From assembly GCA_027493525.1 (NCBI GenBank), contig JAOSKN010000001.1, positions 1,302,001-1,366,000 of the forward strand: a stretch of DNA of 64,000 bases, read 5' to 3'. Numbering within the stretch: the first letter of the stretch is position 1; every line of letters begins with the position of its first letter. Position numbers and translations under genes: made by a program. The stretch comes from Planctomycetota bacterium (GTDB lineage Bacteria > Planctomycetota > SZUA-567 > H5-PLA8). The notes under the pieces are model-generated. The model saw nothing but the letters and a program-made list of their open reading frames with translations, was not told where the DNA came from and did not search any database. Below are positions 56,193-64,000 of this stretch, in pieces.

Positions 56193-56601
56193 CAGCAGCG
56201 TAGACACAGCGACGCGTGTCGCGTTGTCGCCGGATACATGTTCCGGCCCGTCCTCGAGGCTCCGCTTGCGGCGGAGACTCGGAGGAAGGAAGGGAAGTCG
56301 ATGGGCTGATTAGTACCGGTCAGCTTACGGGTTACCCCGCTTACACACCCGGCCTATGTACGTCGTAGTCTACGACGAGCCTCATAGGGATCCCTCATCT
56401 TGGAGAAGGCTTCACGCTTAGATGCTTTCAGCGTTTATCCTGTCCGCACTTAGCTACCCAGCGATGGCCTTAGCAGGCCAACTGGAACACCAGGGGTGCG
56501 TCCTCCCCAATCCTCTCGTACTAGGGGAGAATCTCCTCAAGGATCCTGCGCCCACACCAGATAGGGACCGACCTGACTCACGTCGGTCTGAACCCAACTC
56601 A

Positions 56602-56645
<44 letters not shown>

Positions 56646-57197
56646 GCAGCCCCAGGATGCGATGAGTCGACATCGAGGTGCCAAACCTCCCCGTCGCTAT
56701 GGACGCTTGGGAGAGATCAGCCTGTTATCCCCGGGGTACCTTTTATCAGTTGAGCGACGGCCCTTCCACGCGGAACCGCCGGATCACTAGGCCCTGCTTT
56801 TGCATCTGCTTGAGGTTTTTCTCTCGCAGTTAAGCACCCTTATGCCCTTGCACTCGGCGCACGATTGCCAACCGTGCTGAGGGTACCTTTGGACCCCTCC
56901 GTTACCTTTTAGGAGGGAACCGCCCCAGTTAAACTGCCCGGCTACCACGGTCCCGAGCCCGGATGACGGGTCCCGGTTAGAATCGTCGTACACGAAGGGT
57001 GGTATTTCAACGATGACTCCGCAAGGGCCAAAACCCCTGCTTCGCAGTCTCCCACCTATCCTACGCAACGAGCACAACGACCCAATGATAGCGTACAGTA
57101 AAGGTCCACAGGGTCTTTCCGTCTAGGTGCGGGTAGGTGGCATCTTCACCACCGCTACAGTTTCGCCGAGTCCCTCGTGGAGACAGTGTCCAGGTGA

Positions 57198-57237
<40 letters not shown>

Positions 57238-57244
57238 CTTCGCT

Positions 57245-57951
57245 CGGTAGATCCCGCGCCGTTTCCGGCGGGGCCGGACTTTACCTTTTCCGTCCCGTAT
57301 TCATTTTTGAAGCGATGGCGCGGATCTCCTCGATGCCCGCCTCTCGCAGGTGTTCGCCACGCGACATCTTGACGATCACCTGGCGAAAGGCCAGATACTC
57401 CTGGCGCTTCCTCGACTTGAGTTGGTGCTTGTCGAAGAAGGGGACGATCTTGTCCTTCAGGTGTTCCAGGCTCCGCACGCGATACGCCATCCGGTCCCCA
57501 TGGTTCGAGCGAACCACGCCGCACCCGAAGTACGCCTTGAGTGCGTGGAGGACCTGGACATCGCGTTCGTGCTGGACCACCGTGAATTCGGGCAAGACCT
57601 GGTATCCCCCGGTCATCTCGGGGTGGGGATTGACGCCGACGAAGAAACAGCCTTCGCCATCGACGAACCCCACGATCCATTGCGCTTCCAGCTTCATAGT
57701 ATGAATGCGTGTTTTGTACCCTGCCCGGCTGGGGCAGAGGCGGAACGGAACCGAACATCAAGTCTCTGAGGGTTCCCCGCCACGCTGGCGGGGCCTTCCC
57801 TGCGGATTGTCCCCATGTCCGCCGGATTTTTACTGCCGGACGCGGTTGGAATACAACCGAGTATCGGCGAGTACCGGACGGCTGTGCGAGGAGATTCCCG
57901 CATACGGTTCGGTTTGACTAAGGCGTGCGAGTTGAGCGGAACTCATCGTTC
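57245..57951 (-). mobile_element. Group I intron at 23S position 1931
   Basis: Exon junctions read CCTAAGGT / intron / AGCGAAG, so the insertion is after U1931 in E. coli numbering. The exon ends in U and the intron ends in G, as group I splicing needs. Core elements are visible on the minus strand: Q-like CAATCCGCAGGGAAG (57809-57795), R-like CTCAGAGACTTGATG (57770-57756) and S-like GGTAAAGTCC (57285-57276); GACT of R can pair with AGTC of S to form P7. The endonuclease frame sits between R and S, in the P8 region. Confidence 0.9.
57281..57697 (-). CDS. LAGLIDADG homing endonuclease, single motif
   Basis: A 138-residue protein encoded within the intron. One LAGLIDADG motif, IVGFVDGEG at residues 8-16, means it should act as a homodimer like I-CreI; the catalytic acid is E15. 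FFVGVNPHPEMTGGYQVLPEF then TVVQHERDVQVLHALKAYFG and RYRVRSLEHLKDKIVPFF-type blocks follow the family order. The frame looks intact. No ribosome-binding site is visible. The stop codon TAA overlaps the S element of the intron core. Expected target: the intronless 23S site around CCTAAGGTAGCGAA. Confidence 0.93.
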   Translation of the reverse strand: MKLEAQWIVGFVDGEGCFFVGVNPHPEMTGGYQVLPEFTVVQHERDVQVLHALKAYFGCGVVRSNHGDRMAYRVRSLEHLKDKIVPFFDKHQLKSRKRQEYLAFRQVIVKMSRGEHLREAGIEEIRAIASKMNTGRKR

Positions 57952-57983
<32 letters not shown>

Positions 57984-59678
57984 AACCGGGGCTTCGGTTC
58001 GACGCTTCGGAGGCGGACCTCCTGACGTCTTCCCTTAACCTTCCGGCACAGAGCAGGCGTCACACTGCATACGTCGACTTCTCGTCTTTGCGCAGTGCTG
58101 TGTTTTTGGTAAACAGTTCCCTGGACCGATTTCCTGCGGCCCTTCGGGGCACCCGATTTGACTCGGACCCCTACACGGGCGCTCCTTCTCCCGAAGTTAC
58201 GGAGCTAACTTGCCGAGTTCCTTCACGAGGGTTCTCTCGAGCCCCTTAGGCTATTCGCCTCGCCTACCTGTGTCGGTTTGCGGTACGGGCACCCTTGGCC
58301 TCCCTCCGACATTTTTCTCGGCAGTCTAGCTGTGACCGCTTCTGCGCTTACGCGCATTGCACTCGGGCTTCCTCCTCACCTCGCGGATTTGCCTACGAGG
58401 ATCGACGGGATAGGCCCTTGGAGCACCCAGCTAATGGGTTGCCCGGCCATGGCTACCTGCGTCATGCCTGAGATCGACGGTTTCGGGTGGGGCCGGAATA
58501 TTAACCGGCTGTCCATCGACTACGCCTTTCGGCCTCGTCTTAGGTCCCGCCTAACCCCGGGTGGAGTTACCTGGCCCGGGAATCCTTAGGCTTACGGGGA
58601 AGGGGTTTCTCGCCCCTTTTATCGCTACTCGTGTCCGCAGAATCACCTGCATGGGCCGCCACGGTCGCTTACGCTCCCGCTTGTATCTCCCATGCAGCGC
58701 TCCCCTACCCAACCGTGAACGCGCAGGTTCACGGATGTTACGGCTTCGGCGCCTACCTTATTCCCGGTAATTTTCGGCGCAGGCATGCTCGACCAGTAAG
58801 CTATTACGCACTTTTTAAATGGTGGCTGCTTCTAAGCCAACATCCTGGCTGTCTTTGCACGCCCACTTCCTTAGTAACTGAGGTAAGCTTTGGGGCCTTA
58901 GCCGGTAATCTGGGCTGTTTCCCTCTCGACCGTGGAGCTTATCCCCCACGGTCCGACTGCCGGGGATCCATAGGCGGTATTCGGAGTTGGATTGGGTTTG
59001 GTACTTCGGTGGAAGCCCTAGCCCATTCAGTCCTCTACCCCCGCCTACTTCTAACCCGACGCTAGCCCTAAGGCTATTTCGGGGAGAACGAGATATCACC
59101 GGGTTTGATTAGCCTATCACTCCTAACCACAGGTCATCGGATACTTTTTCAACAGTAAGCCGTTCGGTCCTCCATGCGGTATTACCCGCACTTCAACCTG
59201 CCCATGGTTAGATCACCTCGGCTTCGCGTATGCTGCCTGCGACTTATGCGCCCATTTCGGACTCGGTTTCCCTTCGGCTTCGGACCTCAAGGTCCTTAAC
59301 CTTGCCGCAAACAGCAACTCGCGGACTCATTCTTCAACAGGCACGCTGTCACCGTCCGAAGACGGCTCCAACCGCTGTGTAAGTGCATGGTTTCAGGGTC
59401 TTTTAACTCCGGTCTTTCCGGTTCTTTTCATCGTTCGCTCGCGCTACTGGTTCGCTATCGGTCGCTGAGGAGTATTTAGCCTTGGAGGGTGGTCCCCCCA
59501 GATTCACACCGGGTTTCCCGTGTCCGGTGCTACTTGGGATACCCATGGATTCCACTCCACCGTGGTACAGGACTGTCACCTTCTGTGGCGGGCCTTTCCA
59601 GACCCTTCACACGGCTTCATGAAACCCGACAAGGGTCCCGCAACCCCGCCGGCACCGAAATGCCGACGGTTTGGGCTA

Positions 59679-59710
<32 letters not shown>

Positions 59711-60115
59711 TCAATTGATTTATTTTCCTGTGGGTACTGAGATGTGTCACTTCCCCACGTTTGCTGAACGCCTCCCTATGGATTCGGGAGGCGCAGATCC
59801 AGGTTGCCCTGGACCGGGTTGTCCCATTCGGGGATCCTGGGATCCGCTTGTGTGCAGCTCCCCCAGGCTTATCGCAGCTTACCACGCCCTTCATCGCCTC
59901 TCAGCGCCAAGACATCCCCCATGCACCCTTAGTAACTTCCCATCCCTCATCCGAAACCCCGCCGGTGGCCGCCCCTCGGCAAGAAGAGCGGCAGGCCGGA
60001 GCCTCGTGCGTGCGGCGCCTCGCGGCGGCGCGACGGGACGGGCCGGAACATGGACTCGACGACAACAGCGACGGTTGCAACGCCACTGTGTCTTACGCTT
60101 GATCCAATCTTCAAT

Positions 60116-60126
60116 TGTCAAAGAGC
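60116..60126 (-). promoter_or_regulatory. boxA antitermination site before 23S
   Basis: Minus strand GCTCTTTGACA, followed by ATTGAAG, matches the rrn boxA consensus. It lies about 175 bp upstream of 23S and is nearly identical to the boxA at 62617. NusB/NusE binding is expected. Confidence 0.75.
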
Positions 60127-60203
60127 GACGACGTTTCGGTTACTGCCTGTGCGTCCCCGGCCCACGGCCGGAAACCTGCAGCCAGCAACCGCCTGACGTG
60201 ATT

Positions 60204-60280
<77 letters not shown>

Positions 60281-60404
60281 ACCTGCCGGATCCCAGCAAG
60301 CCGCGGGACCCGGAATCACAGTTTCTGGAGGCGTCTCAAATGCGCACCTCGCCAAACACCGCGTGTACTCCCCCCTCGATCGTCACCCGTCATCCTGCCA
60401 CGCC

Positions 60405-60480
60405 TGGTGGAGACGACCGGGCTCGAACCGGCAACCTCCTGGTTGCAAACCAGGCGCTCTCCCAGTTGAGCTACGTCCCC
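60405..60480 (-). tRNA. tRNA-Ala (TGC)
   Basis: A 76-nt cloverleaf, acceptor GGGGACG/CGTCTCC, anticodon TGC at 60447-60445, encoded CCA. Typical rRNA-spacer tRNA. Confidence 0.97.
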
Positions 60481-60541
60481 CCGGCGACGGCTGGAGAACA
60501 GTATCGGCCCGCGGCGCCGCGAACTGATCCCTTCCTGAAGT

Positions 60542-60618
60542 TGGTGGGCCCGGGCTGATTCGAACAGCCGACCTCGTCCTTATCAGGGACGCGCTCTAAC
60601 CAGCTGAGCTACGAGCCC
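60542..60618 (-). tRNA. tRNA-Ile (GAT)
   Basis: A 77-nt cloverleaf, acceptor GGGCTCG/CGGGCCC, anticodon GAT, encoded CCA. It lies next to 16S as in most spacers of the Ile-Ala type. Confidence 0.97.
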
Positions 60619-60717
60619 AGGATGCCTGCGGCTCCGTCGCTACCGCCATCGGCTTCCGCGCTCCCGGCGCTCAGCTCCCGACACTTGGCCAGCCGCTCCG
60701 CACCGCTCTTGCGGCCT

Positions 60718-60752
60718 GCCAAGAGCCAGGAGCAGCGAGCCAAGAGCCAGAA
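60718..60752. repeat. Heptamer array (GCCAAGA) in the 16S-tRNA spacer
   Basis: GCCAAGA, GCCAGGA, GCAGCGA, GCCAAGA, GCCAGAA. The complement resembles the GGCTCTTGG end of the array at 8304-8366. Otherwise the 269-bp spacer 60619-60887 shows nothing. Confidence 0.7.
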
Positions 60753-60881
60753 AAAAGCATAGGCAGCCAGCACGTCCAAATCGCGAGAAGTGTCAAGGCA
60801 ATTCCCGCCGGTTCGTGAGTACGCTTGCTTGCAGGGGTGCAACCCCCTGCTTGCATGAACCGAGCGGATCCAAGGTTTTCC

Positions 60882-62433
<1,552 letters not shown>

Positions 62434-62616
62434 AGTTTATCAATTTCCGGATTCGATCTTCAGCATCATTCACGTTGTCTGTCTACGTGAACGTGCTCGA
62501 TGACAATGGTCACAAACCGTCTCTCATCGACCCACTCAACCCGTAAAGGCTGAATGGACCTCAAGACGGCTTGACCCACTTCAAGCTCTTCAGAGCGTGC
62601 TGACTGCCTATGAACT

Positions 62617-62628
62617 TGTCAAAGAGCA
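62617..62628 (-). promoter_or_regulatory. boxA antitermination site in the 16S leader
   Basis: Minus strand TGCTCTTTGACA, a near-perfect rrn boxA, about 185 bp upstream of 16S. Confidence 0.8.
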
Positions 62629-62743
62629 TTCGAAATCTGATGACGAAAGCAGCCGCGCACTACTCCCTTATTGGCGAGGAGCGCCGACTCTTTTGTACCG
62701 CTCGAATGAATGGCCCCTGCCTTTTCCGCAAAGGCCGGAACTC

Positions 62744-62772
62744 TATATACTTTCCAATCCCTCTGGTGTCAA
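62744..62772 (-). promoter_or_regulatory. rRNA operon promoter, sigma70 type
   Basis: Minus strand TTGACA (62772-62767), 17-bp spacer, TATATA (62749-62744); a perfect -35. It would give a leader of about 300 nt ahead of 16S. AT-rich DNA upstream (about 62820-62865) could help as an UP-like element. Apart from the promoter and boxA, the gap 62434-63074 holds no gene I can support. Confidence 0.85.
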
Positions 62773-63074
62773 GCCGTTCAGCCCTTGGACTTCATCTAAT
62801 CATCTTCTTGCAAGTACCATCATCTTAATAAGATGCACGCGTGCTTCAAAAATATCTTAAATTAAACGCCCGCATTCTCCGCCGCGCTATTTATGACCCG
62901 CCGGTCTCGTTTTCCAGCCGCCTCGTTCTTGTAAATACTTTCCAGTGCAATCCTTGACGATCCCAAATTGGTTGGGTACAGTGCAGATGTCGACTGGCTT
63001 GGATCGGAGATCCTCTTCTAATCGCGAACGCCTGCACTTGAGCATGCTGTGGGCGATGCTATGGAGGCCTTTTT

Positions 63075-63341
63075 ATGAGCGCCCGATTTGTCGTCGTCTC
63101 GGAACTGCAAGCTCGTACCAATACTCTACTTAAAGAAGTCCAAAACACCGGCGAACCCTGCTATATTACCCAGGATGGAAAGGCCACCGCGGTCCTGATC
63201 GACATCAATCGCTACAACGCCCTCATGGACCTGGTGGAAGAGTCCGAGTCCCCACGCCAGCGCGACGAAGGCGAAGAAACGCGCAAGCAGGCCAGCGTCC
63301 GCGTGATCCTGAAGGATTCCCGGCGTTACTCGCGCGCTTAG
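63075..63341 (+). CDS. Phd/YefM-family antitoxin
   Basis: An 88-residue protein with the Phd/YefM fold: SARFVVVSELQARTNTLLKE then VQNTGEPCYITQDGKATAVLIDINRYNALMDLVE, and a charged tail. GGAGG lies 7 bp before the ATG. Such proteins bind their own promoter and a RelE- or Doc-type toxin. No toxin gene follows in the next 240 bp, so it appears orphaned. It is divergent from the rRNA operon promoter. Confidence 0.87.
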   Translation: MSARFVVVSELQARTNTLLKEVQNTGEPCYITQDGKATAVLIDINRYNALMDLVEESESPRQRDEGEETRKQASVRVILKDSRRYSRA

Positions 63342-63579
63342 TGCTCCGCCACGTTTCATTTTGTGGGTTTCGGCAGGTCTTTTGTCTGTGTCCTGCGTTG
63401 CGCTCCAGTAATCGTATCTTCTTGATACGAAGCCCTTTCGCGCGCCTTGGCCACGGCCAAAACTCCTCGCCGCCACCCACAAAAGCAAACGTGTCAGACC
63501 ACTAGAGCTGACCCCTTTCAAACCAGATGCGTGACTCCGATCCGTCGGCTATCGTTACGACGGAAGGGGAGATGGTCTC

Positions 63580-64000
63580 ATGCGTTGCTTGCGATTTGCC
63601 GTCCTGCCTTTTCTTGTTCTTCTATGCGGTTGCCAGGAGTTCCAGGGCCCGGTCTGGTCGCCGGACGGCGAGTACATCGCCTACACCACCTACGAACGCC
63701 CGCAGAAATCGGGCGAGCCCGTGGACACGGCGGTTTACTCGGTGGACGTGCGCGTGGAGGACAGCGAGGCGCTGCTGATCTCGCGGGACGCGGCGTTCCC
63801 GCGCTGGGTGCCCGACGGCCCGACGCTGTACTTTGCCGGCGAGCGGAACAAGCAGGGCTTCTTCGCCTCAATCTGCAGGCACCGCCCGGGCGAGGCGCCG
63901 CCGGACGCCCTGCAATACGTCACCGTCCTCGACAAGCTGCGCCTGACGGGCTTTCAGATGGCCGTGGACGGTTCGGTTGCGCTGCTGGCCCAGGGCCGCA
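63580..64000 (+). CDS. TolB-like (WD40/PD40) lipoprotein, truncated by the window end
   Basis: The first 140 residues of a longer protein; no stop before the window ends. The start has GGAAGGGGAG upstream. MRCLRFAVLPFLVLLCGC is a lipoprotein signal with Cys as the modified residue. PVWSPDGEYIAYTT is a PD40/TolB propeller blade motif, and AAFPRWVPDGPTLYFAGERN a second one. It likely sits on the outer side of a membrane as a beta-propeller. The full domain set is beyond the window. Confidence 0.8.
   Translation, partial: MRCLRFAVLPFLVLLCGCQEFQGPVWSPDGEYIAYTTYERPQKSGEPVDTAVYSVDVRVEDSEALLISRDAAFPRWVPDGPTLYFAGERNKQGFFASICRHRPGEAPPDALQYVTVLDKLRLTGFQMAVDGSVALLAQGR

Overview
The window is about 64 kb of GC-rich bacterial DNA that ends in a complete rRNA operon on the minus strand. 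The 16S gene carries the EUB338-II target (62069-62086) and an exact PLA886 target (about 61520), the classic probe sites of Planctomycetota. The protein content fits: a Ser/Thr kinase with TPRs, an ECF sigma factor fused to a beta-propeller, many secreted HEAT/TPR/PA14 proteins, the hopanoid enzyme HpnH and bacillithiol genes. A linked 16S-23S-5S operon argues against planctomycete groups with unlinked rRNA genes, so a deep or uncultured lineage is likely (inference).

Layout. 123-3907: bshC, a six-hairpin glycosidase-like gene and bshB, apparently one operon. 3992-5506: a CNNM/CBS membrane protein. 5861-7075: a GT2 glycosyltransferase with a LAB_N membrane partner. 7219-12138: a GldA/permease/GldG/DUF4340 ABC operon. 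12266-15046: two secreted proteins. 15247-27719: a surface-polysaccharide cluster with scattered orientations (Wzy-like polymerase, Wzx-like flippase, Wzc-like chain-length protein/kinase, three GT4 enzymes, a WaaP-like sugar kinase). 26691-29181: an aldo-keto reductase, an MscS channel and an unknown small protein. 29337-37255: the sigma-propeller fusion, hpnH, a HEAT protein and a frameshifted Ser/Thr kinase. 37493-42001: an FAD oxidoreductase (frameshifted), a PhyH dioxygenase and a secreted helical-barrel protein, probably catabolic, behind a promoter with LacI-type operators. 42185-47739: housekeeping-type genes (MBL hydrolase, phosphomannomutase, acyltransferase, rhomboid protease, STAS protein, MazG-like). 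47833-55695: an accessory stretch with an orphan low-GC gene, a zinc-ribbon/PA14 protein, a TPR protein, a RAYT transposase with REP palindromes, and a short run of immunity-like and ankyrin genes. 55824-62772: the rRNA operon. 63075-64000: a Phd-type antitoxin and the start of a lipoprotein.

The rRNA operon reads 16S, tRNA-Ile(GAT), tRNA-Ala(TGC), initiator tRNA-fMet, 23S, 5S, terminator. The 23S gene is split by a 707-nt group I intron placed exactly after U1931 (E. coli numbering), carrying a single-motif LAGLIDADG endonuclease. The other unusual structure is a dispersed set of short tandem arrays, nearly all with a 7-bp unit. Many touch or overlap the stop codon of a neighbouring gene, and several come as complementary pairs that could fold.

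Limits: functions rest on motif recognition by eye. Two genes carry single-base deletions in G runs that could be sequencing errors. Start codons were moved from the longest possible one where a better ribosome-binding site or signal peptide was visible.
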